Of a DNA stretch of 40,450 nucleotides, positions 1 through 8,234 are shown in pieces. Numbering within the stretch: the first letter of the stretch is position 1; each line of letters starts with the position of its first letter. Below the pieces are notes generated by a model that did not search any database, had not been told where the DNA came from, and worked only from the letters and a program-made list of their open reading frames with translations. The translations under genes were made by a program, and so were the position numbers. The DNA comes from SAR324 cluster bacterium (GTDB lineage Bacteria > SAR324 > XYD2-FULL-50-16): assembly GCA_028282885.1 (NCBI GenBank), contig JANQGX010000044.1:1-40450 (forward strand). Reading direction: 5' to 3'.

Positions 1-39
1 CGGCATGATAACCTCCCTTGGTTAAGAAGGATCATGCCG
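1..39. repeat. Inverted repeat at the window edge
   Basis: CGGCATGAT (1-9) and ATCATGCCG (31-39) are perfect 9-bp inverted arms around a 21-base loop. On neither strand does a T-run follow the stem, so it does not read as a classic terminator. It may be an operator or the 3' structure of a gene lying to the left of the window. Confidence 0.4.
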
Positions 40-156
40 GATAAAAAAACAAAATGCAACCTTTAATACGTCATCGTATTTATGCCATCATGTACTTAGG
101 CTATGTGATAAAAATATTAAGCAATGTCAAATTCACAGAATTCTATTTACGTATCG

Positions 157-181
157 GTCTCCTGTGATTAACATAGGAGAC
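157..181. repeat. Inverted repeat upstream of mgtE
   Basis: GTCTCCT (157-163) and AGGAGAC (175-181) are perfect 7-bp arms separated by 11 bases, about 80 bases before the mgtE start. The position fits a regulatory site or a leader hairpin. I looked for M-box (Mg2+ riboswitch) sequence and did not find it. Confidence 0.3.
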
Positions 182-262
182 GTTGTGAATATCTGAGCCG
201 GCTTAATCACACTCCTACCAAGCCATCGAAAACCTTTCATTTTTATCATCCGGGAGATCAAG

Positions 263-1636
263 ATGGTACTCATGCTGCGAGAAAGAAACAAGATTCTGAT
301 TGAGACAATCAAGAGACTTCTCCGCCGGGGAGCAACTTCCCATCTTCGCAAGATCGTAGGCAAGGCCCACGCTGCTGACCTTTCCCAGGTATTCGGTTCG
401 CTCACACTGGTCAACCAGCGCAAGCTGTTCGGAATGATCGACGATCTGGATAAAAAGGGGATTCTTTTCTCCGAATTGGAAGAAAAGGTTCTGCTGGATC
501 TGATCAACAGCCTGCCTTTAAACAGCATTGTCGAGGTTCTGGAAGACATGGCTTCGGATGATGCGGCTGATATCCTGGCGAAACTGCCTGATGAGATTTC
601 GGACACCATCCTGGAAAAGATGAAAGCGGAAGGTTCCGAAGAGCTGGAAGGTTTGTTGAGTTATGAGGACGATACAGCGGGTCGTATCATGGCCACCGAT
701 TTTATCGCCTTCAAAGAGGACATCACTGCCAAGGAAGCCATTGAATCCCTGCAAACCACGCATGAGGATGCGGAGATGGTTTTTTATCTCTATGTGGTGG
801 ATGAGTACTCCAAGCTGGTGGGGGTCCTTTCATTGCGGCAGTTGGTAGTAGTTCCTCCCGACACGCCGCTCAAGGATTTTATGACCACGGATATCTTCTC
901 GGTTCGCACCGATATGGACCAGGAAGAGGTGGCAAAAATTGTAGCCCGTTATGACATTCTGGCCGTGCCCGTGGTTGATGACAAAAATACACTTGTCGGG
1001 ATTATTACTGTAGATGATGTAATTGACATCTTTCGGGAAGAGGCGACCGAAGATATCCTGAAAATGGCCGGGGTTGGAGATGAGTATGTTGAAACCCAGT
1101 CGGTCCTGCGTAGCACAAAAACCCGCCTGCCCTGGTTATTTGCCAGTTGTGTTGGCGGCATTCTGGCCTTTTTTATAATAAGTGGTTTCGAATCAAGTCT
1201 TGCCCGCTTTGCCTACCTGGCTGCGTTTATACCGGTGATTATGGGGATGGGCGGTAACATTGGAACTCAATCCTCAACCATTGTCGTCCGGGGCCTGGCA
1301 ACGGGGCGCCTGGTTATGAAGGATTTCTGGCCGGTGATTTTTAAGGAGCTGTCCACCGGATTGATTCTGGGAATAGTATACGGCCTTTTGATCGCAGTCG
1401 TCGCGCAGATCGTTTTTCACGAAACGGTTCCGTCGGGTTTTCTTGCCTTGTCGGTCGGACTGGCAGTAATCAGCTCCATGTCGATTGCTGCGTTGGTGGG
1501 ATCCATGGTTCCCATGCTTTTCGCACGTATCAATGTTGATCCGGCTATTGCTACAGGTCCTTTTGTGACCACCTCCATCGATATTATCAGCGTCTATTTT
1601 TATTTTTTGATAGCCACCAATCTGCTCAATATCTAA
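263..1636 (+). CDS. mgtE: Magnesium transporter MgtE
   Basis: This is a 457-residue inner-membrane Mg2+ channel of the MgtE/SLC41 family, which lets Mg2+ in when cytosolic Mg2+ is low. The order of parts is typical. A helical MgtE N domain (about 1-125) holds repeated aspartates such as SDDAADILAKLP. A CBS pair follows (about 130-255). The last 180 residues form the membrane domain, with a conserved GMGGNIGTQSSTIVVRG stretch lining the pore and further hydrophobic helices to the C-terminus. The length matches the family. The ATG at 263 follows CGGGAGAT at good spacing; an in-frame ATG nine bases downstream is possible. In this family the N and CBS domains sense Mg2+ and gate the channel. It converges with the cobalamin adenosyltransferase gene. 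Confidence 0.96.
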   Translation: MVLMLRERNKILIETIKRLLRRGATSHLRKIVGKAHAADLSQVFGSLTLVNQRKLFGMIDDLDKKGILFSELEEKVLLDLINSLPLNSIVEVLEDMASDDAADILAKLPDEISDTILEKMKAEGSEELEGLLSYEDDTAGRIMATDFIAFKEDITAKEAIESLQTTHEDAEMVFYLYVVDEYSKLVGVLSLRQLVVVPPDTPLKDFMTTDIFSVRTDMDQEEVAKIVARYDILAVPVVDDKNTLVGIITVDDVIDIFREEATEDILKMAGVGDEYVETQSVLRSTKTRLPWLFASCVGGILAFFIISGFESSLARFAYLAAFIPVIMGMGGNIGTQSSTIVVRGLATGRLVMKDFWPVIFKELSTGLILGIVYGLLIAVVAQIVFHETVPSGFLALSVGLAVISSMSIAALVGSMVPMLFARINVDPAIATGPFVTTSIDIISVYFYFLIATNLLNI

Positions 1637-1657
1637 AATCTCCTCTATTTGAGATCA

Positions 1658-1703
1658 GGATGTATCTATCTTCAAAAGTGTCTCGAATAATAGTGATACA
1701 TCC
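1658..1703. terminator. Possible shared terminator between convergent genes
   Basis: GGATGTATC (1658-1666) and GATACATCC (1695-1703) are perfect 9-bp inverted arms with a 28-base loop. They fill the gap between mgtE (plus) and the adenosyltransferase gene (minus). The T-run after the stem is weak, so termination is inferred mainly from position. Confidence 0.35.
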
Positions 1704-1705
1704 GT

Positions 1706-2305
1706 TTATTCCTTCCATTCAGGCAACTTGATATCAGGTTGCCAAAGGGTTTCCGGCACACGTTTCTTGAAGCAGACCCAACGTGCCATGACAAACAACA
1801 GATCGGAAAGACGATTTAGAAAAGCCATGATATTGGGATTTATCTCTTCGTTTTTGGCAAAGCGAATCACCTGCCTTTCGCCACGCCTGCAAACAGTCCG
1901 CGCCTGGTGAAGGTGGGCGTTTATCGGGTCTCCCCCGGGCAGAACAAAACTCTGCAAAGGTTCAAGTTCCCGATTCAGTGTATCAATTATCTGTTCCAGC
2001 CAATCGACATTCTCCCGGGATGCCGTGATTTGCCCATCATAGGCGTCGTCTTGGTGGGTTGCCAGCTCCGAACCCAGATCAAACAACTTCTGTTGCACGG
2101 TCCTTAGAATCAGGCAGAATCGCTCCCACTGAAACCCTTCCTCCCGGAGAGCCAGGGTTCGGGCAATGCCGATGATACTGTTCAGCTCATCTACAGTCCC
2201 GTAAGACTCTATTCTGGCATCATCCTTTGGTGCCCTTCTTCCCCCGACCAGGCTTGTTTCCCCCTTGTCGCCGGTTCTGGTGTAGACTTTGTTAATTTGT
2301 ACCAT
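1706..2305 (-). CDS. Cob(I)alamin adenosyltransferase, PduO type
   Basis: A 199-residue enzyme that moves the adenosyl group of ATP onto cob(I)alamin to make coenzyme B12. The N-terminal VYTRTGDKGETSLVGG is the ATP-binding signature of PduO-type (EutT/PduO) transferases. SYGTVDELNS and the late NRLSDLLFVMAR helix also belong to the family. The CRRGER segment corresponds to the usual CRRAER. Length fits a single-domain PduO enzyme. The start has a clear CCAGGAG ribosome site eight bases upstream. No cobalamin riboswitch is visible upstream and no other cobalamin gene lies nearby, so it probably serves salvage or B12-dependent enzymes encoded elsewhere. Confidence 0.94.
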   Translation of the reverse strand: MVQINKVYTRTGDKGETSLVGGRRAPKDDARIESYGTVDELNSIIGIARTLALREEGFQWERFCLILRTVQQKLFDLGSELATHQDDAYDGQITASRENVDWLEQIIDTLNRELEPLQSFVLPGGDPINAHLHQARTVCRRGERQVIRFAKNEEINPNIMAFLNRLSDLLFVMARWVCFKKRVPETLWQPDIKLPEWKE

Positions 2306-2993
2306 AGTGTCTCCTGGTGTTTAGTCGTATAAGATGCGTTTCCCGTACCGTTTTCCATGTAAAACCAAAATTTGCTCATCCGGTCAATACGTGCCTGAAT
2401 CTTTACAATTGCCCAAATGGCAGGCAATTGTGGTGAGTATCATATCCGTCTTTTGTCTCCGGTCTATTAAAATTGGCAAAAAGGCACAAGGTTTGAAACA
2501 GATAACGATAAATTAGTTGTTATTATTCATCAAAGCCCCTTCAACCGGGTTACGAAGACTCTTATTGGAAAGCGAAGTGACAAGCATTGGTGATCCAATA
2601 TCGCAACTCGTTGATAGCCGGATGTTGATGAAATAAGTATCCAGATTCTTACCTGTGTTGGAAATGGTTTGCAAGACAACAATATGTTTTCTTAGAACTG
2701 TTACATAGTTCTGCAGGTATTGTCACCGGAGGGATCGATCTTTTCGTATGTCGAATGAGATCAGGATGATTAAAGATAGTTTACTGGTGACGGAATGGTT
2801 TTACGTGTTATGATAAACCCGTAATGTAATTGCTCAAATTCAATTTTAACCGAAGAGGCCATGGTGCAAAGACATTCTGTTCTATTATCAGGTATTGCGA
2901 GAGAACATTCGGATGTCGGTGTTTCGAATCATAGCCCCTTGGTTCCGGATGAATTTGAGTTGTTACGCTATCCAGTTAAAAGTGGAGGTAGAA
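2306..2993. other. Non-coding region between divergent genes
   Basis: A 688-base divergent gap between the adenosyltransferase gene (minus) and the superoxide reductase gene (plus). No convincing ORF is present. An AT-rich imperfect palindrome at 2502-2523 (ATAAC near one end, GTTAT at the other, 8 of 11 positions matching) vaguely resembles Fur/PerR-type sites. A 6-bp hairpin (AGAACT/AGTTCT) lies near 2694-2712. GTCACC near 2720 and GGTGAC near 2788 form a wider inverted pair. The region must hold promoters for both flanking genes, but I could not fix them. Confidence 0.4.
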
Positions 2994-3374
2994 ATGATAA
3001 AAAAGAAGTCGGTTTACTATAGCGAGAAGTGTAAAAACATCGTAGAAGCTCTTTGGGATGGTGATCAAGGACTAAGCTGCTGCGGCGAACCCATGGTGGA
3101 GCTGAAAGCAAATACTGTGGATGCAGCCCAGGAAAAACATGTTCCGGTTATCGAAAGAGACGGGAACAGGGTTACGGTAAAAGTTGGTGAAGCGCCCCAC
3201 CCCATGGGCGCGGATCATTACATTCTTTTTGTTGAGGTGGTTGCCGGTGATAAGGTCTACCGGCATGATTTCAAAGAAGGGGATACCGTTGCAGAAGCCA
3301 CGTTTTTGATCGAAGAGCAGGACATCAAGGCCCGGGCTTTCTGCAATCTCCACGGTTTCTGGGAATCTGCCTAG
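2994..3374 (+). CDS. Desulfoferrodoxin / superoxide reductase with altered centre I
   Basis: This 126-residue protein reduces superoxide to hydrogen peroxide without making oxygen, as in anaerobes. The C-terminal domain keeps all ligands of the catalytic Fe(His)4Cys site: His49 in HVPVIE, His69 in APHPM, His75, Cys117 and His120 in CNLHG, plus Glu54. The N-terminal desulforedoxin-like domain keeps Cys13 and the Cys29-Cys30 pair, but the first expected Cys of the CxxC is Ser10 (AGC), so the rubredoxin-type centre I is probably absent or altered. I chose the ATG at 2994 because GGAGGT lies just upstream and the protein then starts like the family; the open frame extends back to 2895 without similarity. 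A rubrerythrin-like gene follows, suggesting joint oxygen defence. Confidence 0.93.
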   Translation: MIKKKSVYYSEKCKNIVEALWDGDQGLSCCGEPMVELKANTVDAAQEKHVPVIERDGNRVTVKVGEAPHPMGADHYILFVEVVAGDKVYRHDFKEGDTVAEATFLIEEQDIKARAFCNLHGFWESA

Positions 3375-3402
3375 CCCGCAACCGCTTCTCACATGAGCAA
3401 AT

Positions 3403-3444
3403 TCCCGAACTTATCAGCCGTATTAGTTCGGGATATCCTGATAA
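3403..3444 (+). promoter_or_regulatory. Hairpin with alternative pairing between SOR and rubrerythrin genes
   Basis: TCCCGAACT (3403-3411) pairs perfectly with AGTTCGGGA (3425-3433). TTATCAG (3411-3417) can instead pair with CTGATAA (3438-3444). The stems share base 3411 and interlock, so both cannot form fully. No T-run follows. It could stabilise mRNA ends or tune read-through into the downstream gene. Confidence 0.35.
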
Positions 3445-3465
3445 CAGACAACAAGGGAGGAAGAA

Positions 3466-3927
3466 ATGGAATTTGATTCAATCAATGATATTATCGACTA
3501 CGCTATTGAAAAAGAGATAGAAGCGGCCGAGTTTTACGAAGAAGCCGCCGGGACCATCGAAATTGTCGGGGCCAGAGAAGTGTTGAAAGAGTATGCGGAG
3601 GAGGAACGGAAGCACGAGCGCATTCTCAAAGACCTCAGGGAGAACAAAGCCAGGCTCGACGAATACAAGTTTGAGAAGATCCAGGATATCAAACGAAGTG
3701 ACTACCTGGTGGAGATGACCTATCGTCCGGATATGAGCTATGAGGATTTGATGCGGCTGGCCATGAAGCGGGAGGAGAAGGCCAATCAGCTATACCTTAC
3801 CCTGGCCAAGTCAACTGACATTGCGGAGCACGCCCAGTTTTTCACGATTCTGGCCCAGGAAGAGCTGAAACATAAAAACTCCTTTGAGAAGCTGTATGAT
3901 GATCACATGGCTCAAATGGGAGACTAA
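3466..3927 (+). CDS. Rubrerythrin-like ferritin-fold diiron protein
   Basis: A 153-residue four-helix bundle of the ferritin-like superfamily. Two metal-binding pairs are visible: a Glu in the first helix (IEAAEFY, about residue 19) with EERKH (Glu47/His50), and a Glu in REEKANQLY with EELKH near residue 134. It lacks the C-terminal rubredoxin domain of classical rubrerythrin, so it is an erythrin-type protein that would need an external electron donor. Family members reduce peroxide or act in iron handling. GGGAGGA sits just before the ATG. The superoxide reductase gene is 91 bases upstream on the same strand; its product makes the peroxide this protein could remove. Confidence 0.88.
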   Translation: MEFDSINDIIDYAIEKEIEAAEFYEEAAGTIEIVGAREVLKEYAEEERKHERILKDLRENKARLDEYKFEKIQDIKRSDYLVEMTYRPDMSYEDLMRLAMKREEKANQLYLTLAKSTDIAEHAQFFTILAQEELKHKNSFEKLYDDHMAQMGD

Positions 3928-4030
3928 TGTCAATTGAGATCGGCTAACGCAGGTTTGGTACCAAATCGGGCAGGGGGAAAGACAGTTCTCCTCTTCCCGA
4001 TATGCTTTCCGGAGCTGGAAGATGTTTTAT

Positions 4031-4345
4031 CTAAAATACACCCAACTCCAGTTTCACTTCGTCCGAGAGTTGCTGCGGATCCCATGGGGGTTCAAAAACC
4101 AAATCAACCCGAACATCCATCACCTCCTCAACAGAGCTTACCATCCTTTTGACCTGCTTTTCCAGAAGCGATCCCACCGGACATCCCGGAGAGGTTAACG
4201 TCATCTCTATGATGACCGAACTCGCATCGTCGACCGCAACATTATAGATCAATCCCAAATCGTAAATATTTACATCCAGTTCCGGATCATAGACTGTTTT
4301 CAGTTTGTCGATGATCTTTTCCCGCATTTTATCTTTTGAAGTCAT
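4031..4345 (-). CDS. sufT: SufT-like MIP18/DUF59 Fe-S maturation protein
   Basis: A 104-residue single-domain MIP18 (DUF59) protein. The family helps transfer Fe-S clusters to target proteins. Signatures are TVYDPELDVNIYDLGLIY near the start and the conserved Cys in LTSPGCPVG. FEPPWDPQQLSDEVK is the family's usual C-terminal motif. It is the last gene of the suf operon and overlaps sufU by four bases, which implies translational coupling. The gene order sufB-C-D-S-U-T is what supports the SufT name over the related PaaD. Confidence 0.92.
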   Translation of the reverse strand: MTSKDKMREKIIDKLKTVYDPELDVNIYDLGLIYNVAVDDASSVIIEMTLTSPGCPVGSLLEKQVKRMVSSVEEVMDVRVDLVFEPPWDPQQLSDEVKLELGVF

Positions 4346-4806
4346 TGCTGTTCCGTGCTAACCATTTGGTCTGTTTCGTTAATTGCAGCATTGAGTATAT
4401 GCCAGGGCAGTATGGCGCATTTAACCCGCATGGGAAACTCTTTAACTCCCCCCAAAACTTTCAGCTTACCCAGCTCGTCGTCCGATTCCTCGTTGGCCTT
4501 GTGATCAGTCAAATGACGATGGACACTGTTAAAGAGGTGTTCGACTTCTTCCAGACTTTTTCCCTTTACACTTTCCAACATCAGTGAAGCCGACGCTTTG
4601 GAGATAGCACAGCCTGAACCCTCAAAACCTGCATCGTCTATTCGACCGTCCTTCACTGTCAATTTGACCGAATATCGATCTCCGCAGAGCGGATTATCTC
4701 CATGAGCCGTGTGATTTGCGTTCTCCGGAGTGTGATTATAATTTCGGGGATTACGATTGTGATCCAGGATCACCTCCTCATATAGTTCTCTCAGACTGTC
4801 ATTCAT
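4342..4806 (-). CDS. sufU: SufU, sulfur transfer / scaffold protein
   Basis: A 154-residue IscU-fold protein of the SufU branch, which accepts sulfur from SufS through a zinc-bound cysteine. The conserved residues are Cys41 and Asp43 in NPLCGD, Cys66 in GSGCAIS and Cys130 in MRVKCAILPW. The 19-residue insertion between the second and third cysteine regions that separates SufU from IscU is consistent with the length here (KANEESDDELGKL area). It overlaps sufS and sufT by four bases on each side. It is distinct from the NifU at 20281-20892, so the cell has two U-type proteins. Confidence 0.94.
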   Translation of the reverse strand: MNDSLRELYEEVILDHNRNPRNYNHTPENANHTAHGDNPLCGDRYSVKLTVKDGRIDDAGFEGSGCAISKASASLMLESVKGKSLEEVEHLFNSVHRHLTDHKANEESDDELGKLKVLGGVKEFPMRVKCAILPWHILNAAINETDQMVSTEQQ

Positions 4807-6065
4807 TTAAAAACCTCCTTTACCTGTTTTAAACCCTCAACCAATGAATCGATATCATCCTTGGTATTGTATAGCGCCAGGGAAACTCTGGTTGTGGCTG
4901 GTAATTGAAAACGCTCCATAATCGGCATGGCACAGTGATGTCCGGTTCGCACTGCAATACCTGCCTGGTCAAGAATGGTCCCGACATCATGCGGGTGAAT
5001 GCTGTCGATTACAAAAGAGATGATCCCGGCCTTATGACCGGAAGTACCGATGATTTTTAACCCGTCCATGGCTGACAATCGATCGGTAGCATAGTCCAGC
5101 ACTTCATTCTCGTGCGCTGATAGGGTGTCGAAATCGATGCTGTTCAGGTAATCTGCTGCCGCCCCCAGGCCTATCGCTCCTTCGATGTTCGGGGTTCCGG
5201 CTTCAAAGCGATATGGAGGTTTGGCGTAGCTCGAACCTGTCAGGCTCACGCTCGTGATCATCTCTCCTCCTCCCTGGTAGGGAGGCATGTTTTGCAACAG
5301 TTCCCTTTTTCCATACAGAATTCCGATCCCCGTAGGGGCGTACATTTTGTGACCTGACAGGGTGTAGAAGTCGCAATCCAGATCGTGAACATCAATTTTC
5401 AGATGTGGCGCAGCCTGTGCTCCATCCACAAGTACCCTGGCTCCAACTTCATGTGCGGACCTGATGATTTCCCGGATGGGATTAACAGTTCCCAGGGCGT
5501 TTGATATATGCGTTATGGCAACCAACTTGGTTTTTTCCGTGAGTTTTTCCCGCAGCTCCTCCCGAATCAGTTCACCGTTATCATCGATATGTATAACCTG
5601 CAGATCAGCCCCCGTCTCTTCCACAAGAAGTTGCCAGGGGACGATATTTGAATGATGCTCCATCTCGGTGATAAGAATTTCGTCTCCTTGACCGATCTCC
5701 TTTCTGCCGTAGGTCTGGGCTACGAGGTTGATGGCTTCCGTTGAGCCCCGTACGAAAACGATTTCATCGGCATGATCTGCATTAATGAACTCCTGCATCT
5801 TTATTCTGGCCATTTCATAAGCTTCAGTTGCTTTTTCACTAAGCCAGTGAACACCGCGATGTACGTTGGCATTGGAATCCAGATAATATTGGCGGATAGC
5901 TTCGATAACGGTGTGGGGTTTCTGGCTGGTTGCCGCATTGTCCAGGTATACCAATTTTTTCCCCCTGACCGGTTTTCGCAGAATTGGAAAATCATTTTTG
6001 AATTTTTCGGGATCGAGTCCTGCTGAGATACCGGTTGGCTCCAGGAAAAAGTAGGGATAATTCAT
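4803..6065 (-). CDS. sufS: Cysteine desulfurase SufS
   Basis: A 420-residue PLP enzyme (class V aminotransferase fold, group II desulfurase) that takes sulfur from cysteine and leaves alanine. Lys240 in TLSGHKMYAP is the PLP lysine. Cys378 in RTGHHCAMP is the persulfide-forming cysteine; the short active-site loop is typical of SufS rather than NifS/IscS. EMEHHSN and the DGAQAAPH stretch are cofactor-contact motifs. The ATG overlaps the sufD stop as ATGA, and the end overlaps sufU. The N-terminal 17 residues before LDPEKFKNDFP are slightly longer than usual. Confidence 0.97.
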   Translation of the reverse strand: MNYPYFFLEPTGISAGLDPEKFKNDFPILRKPVRGKKLVYLDNAATSQKPHTVIEAIRQYYLDSNANVHRGVHWLSEKATEAYEMARIKMQEFINADHADEIVFVRGSTEAINLVAQTYGRKEIGQGDEILITEMEHHSNIVPWQLLVEETGADLQVIHIDDNGELIREELREKLTEKTKLVAITHISNALGTVNPIREIIRSAHEVGARVLVDGAQAAPHLKIDVHDLDCDFYTLSGHKMYAPTGIGILYGKRELLQNMPPYQGGGEMITSVSLTGSSYAKPPYRFEAGTPNIEGAIGLGAAADYLNSIDFDTLSAHENEVLDYATDRLSAMDGLKIIGTSGHKAGIISFVIDSIHPHDVGTILDQAGIAVRTGHHCAMPIMERFQLPATTRVSLALYNTKDDIDSLVEGLKQVKEVFK

Positions 6066-7396
6066 TGTACAAGCTCCTTAATCTCTCTGTTCGCGGACAG
6101 TCTTGATATCAGCAAGTTTTTAAAGAATCCTTTCAAGGATTCGGATTCAATCCGTTCAAGAACGGAACTGGCAAAACCAAATACAAGCAAGGCATGGGCA
6201 ACCGCATGATCGATCCCGCGGGAAGTCAGGTAAAAGAGCTGTTCGGTATCCAACTGTCCAGACCCACTGCCATGGCTGCATTTGACATCGTCCGCGTATA
6301 TCTCCAGTTGTGGCATGGTGTCGACTTCAGCTTTTTCAGAGAGTAACAGGTTGGAATTGTTCAATCTGGCATCGCTCTTCTGTGCATCCTGATGAACCTT
6401 GATTTTTCCTCGAAATACCCCTTTGCCCTGGTCGTTTAGAATCCCTTTGTACTGTTCTGAACTCTGACACCGGGGGACCCTGTGCTCGGTAGTGGTATAG
6501 TTATCCGCCTGCCTCTCTCCATCCACCAGGAACAGACCATTCAGATTACAGGAAGCATTTTCTCCCAAAAAGTCAACCCGGACGTCATTTCTGGAAAGCA
6601 GACCGCCCAGGGAGAACGAGTGAGCGGAGAACCGGCTGTCCCGATTCAAGTGAACGCGATGTACCGAGAGATGAAAAGACTGCGGGTCTTCATCTTGAAG
6701 TTTGATGTATTCAGCTTTGGCCCCATCTTTCAGGATAACCTGACTCACTGTGTTGTTCAGGTAACCGGGTATGGAATCGAGCGACAGGAATCGTTCTATA
6801 ATTCGAACTTCACTATTTTCACCGAAAATAAACAGGTTACGTGTGTTGTAATGGACGTGATCATCTTGGCTGGTGGTGACGTGAAGGATCTGGATCGGTT
6901 TTGAAATCTTTGCATCCCTGTTTACATGCAAATAGACACCATCAGCCATAAAAGCGGTGTTGAGTGATTCAAAGGCGGTCAGGGTTTCAGCACTTTCGGC
7001 CAGGTATTCCCGGATGGTTTCAGGTTCCCGTGATACCAGCGTCGCCAGGTTTTCCAATCGAAAGTTTTCAGATGTCAGGTTTCCAAGCAGTTTTGAGAAT
7101 CTGCCGTTGATCAACACAAGGGAGATTTCGGCATCAATCTCCCCGGCAATGCTGTTGATTTCCCCGTCATTGATTTTGCCGATCTGATCCGTTTTGGTTA
7201 CATAGTTATGATCGGTCAACACAGATAGATTTGTGTACTTCCAGTCTTCCGCTTTTCGTTGCGGAAATCCTTTTTCGGAGAATCGGTTCAGAGCATCTTT
7301 TCTCAGTTGATCAAACCACGGAGTACTGAGCCCGGGTAATTCGGACCTGACTACTGTGAACTGCTGGTGATAGTGTTCTGTGGGCGTTGTTTTCAT
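6062..7396 (-). CDS. sufD: SufD, Fe-S scaffold complex subunit
   Basis: A 444-residue SufB/SufD-family protein that joins SufB and SufC in the scaffold complex. The N-terminal helical part contains GFPQRKAEDWKYTNL, typical of SufD. The rest is a right-handed beta-helix ending in the conserved CSHGSGSGQLD...LFYLTSRG core; the His here matches the essential SufD histidine in other species. It begins seven bases after the sufC stop with no good ribosome site of its own, so coupled translation is likely. It overlaps sufS by four bases. Confidence 0.95.
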   Translation of the reverse strand: MKTTPTEHYHQQFTVVRSELPGLSTPWFDQLRKDALNRFSEKGFPQRKAEDWKYTNLSVLTDHNYVTKTDQIGKINDGEINSIAGEIDAEISLVLINGRFSKLLGNLTSENFRLENLATLVSREPETIREYLAESAETLTAFESLNTAFMADGVYLHVNRDAKISKPIQILHVTTSQDDHVHYNTRNLFIFGENSEVRIIERFLSLDSIPGYLNNTVSQVILKDGAKAEYIKLQDEDPQSFHLSVHRVHLNRDSRFSAHSFSLGGLLSRNDVRVDFLGENASCNLNGLFLVDGERQADNYTTTEHRVPRCQSSEQYKGILNDQGKGVFRGKIKVHQDAQKSDARLNNSNLLLSEKAEVDTMPQLEIYADDVKCSHGSGSGQLDTEQLFYLTSRGIDHAVAHALLVFGFASSVLERIESESLKGFFKNLLISRLSANREIKELVQ

Positions 7397-7403
7397 GTCT
7401 GCG

Positions 7404-8144
7404 TTAGTTTTTTATCCAACCGTATCCTTTTTCATCGACTTCATACGCTAAACTCCTGTCTCCGGATTTAACGATTTTTCCGTCGGCCAGAACATGCACG
7501 AAATCGGGTGTAATATAGTCCAGAATCCTCTGGTAGTGGGTTACCAGGATAATCGAGCGGGTTTCGCTCTTGAGAGTGTTGATTCCTTGGGTAACGATTT
7601 GGAGCGCATCAATATCCAGCCCTGAATCGGTTTCGTCCAGGATGGACAATTTGGGCTCCAGAACCGCCATTTGCAGGATTTCATTTCTTTTTTTTTCACC
7701 GCCGGAGAATCCTTCGTTTACCGGTCTGTTTAGAAAGCTGCGATCCATTTGAACCAGATCCAGCTTTTCCTTAACCAGACTGAGAAAATCGACTGCATCG
7801 AGTTCATCCAGCCCCTGGTGTTTGCGTTTGGCGTTGAGTGCCGATTTCAGCAGGTAGATGTTGCTCACCCCGGGGATTTCCACCGGGTATTGAAACGCCA
7901 TAAACAATCCTTCACGGGATCGAACTTCCGGAGCCATCTCCAGCAGATCCTTGCCCAGATACTGAACGGAACCCTCGGTGACAGTGTAGTTATCCCGACC
8001 TGCCAGAACATTTGCCAGGGTGCTTTTTCCTGATCCGTTAGGTCCCATGATGGCATGAACTTCTCCCGGATTGACTTTAAGATCCAGACCATTGAGAATC
8101 TGTTGATCTCCGACGGAGACCTTTAAATTATTAATTTTTAACAT
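7404..8144 (-). CDS. sufC: SufC, ABC-type ATPase of the SUF complex
   Basis: A 246-residue soluble ABC ATPase that powers the SufBCD scaffold. The Walker A is GPNGSGKS (34-41). The ABC signature is FSGGEKKR. The Walker B region reads LSILDETDSGLD, the SufC-specific form in which Asp follows the usual position of Pro. The H-loop is in ILVTHYQRIL. A strong AGGAGG ribosome site precedes the ATG. It has no membrane partner in the operon, as expected for SufC. Confidence 0.97.
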   Translation of the reverse strand: MLKINNLKVSVGDQQILNGLDLKVNPGEVHAIMGPNGSGKSTLANVLAGRDNYTVTEGSVQYLGKDLLEMAPEVRSREGLFMAFQYPVEIPGVSNIYLLKSALNAKRKHQGLDELDAVDFLSLVKEKLDLVQMDRSFLNRPVNEGFSGGEKKRNEILQMAVLEPKLSILDETDSGLDIDALQIVTQGINTLKSETRSIILVTHYQRILDYITPDFVHVLADGKIVKSGDRSLAYEVDEKGYGWIKN

Positions 8145-8234
8145 TGTTTTCCTCCTAATAATCGACCTGCAGGGTATTTTCAGTTCTTAAACCACGTACC
8201 GGTCATAAACGCGATTTATTAATAGATATCGCAA

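Noticed and set aside
1..262. M-box (Mg2+) riboswitch ahead of mgtE
   Set aside because: The conserved M-box core sequences are not present; only a short inverted repeat is seen.
2306..2600. Cobalamin riboswitch ahead of the adenosyltransferase gene
   Set aside because: CCAGGAGAC near the start resembles part of a B12 box, but it is just the ribosome site and no other box element is found.
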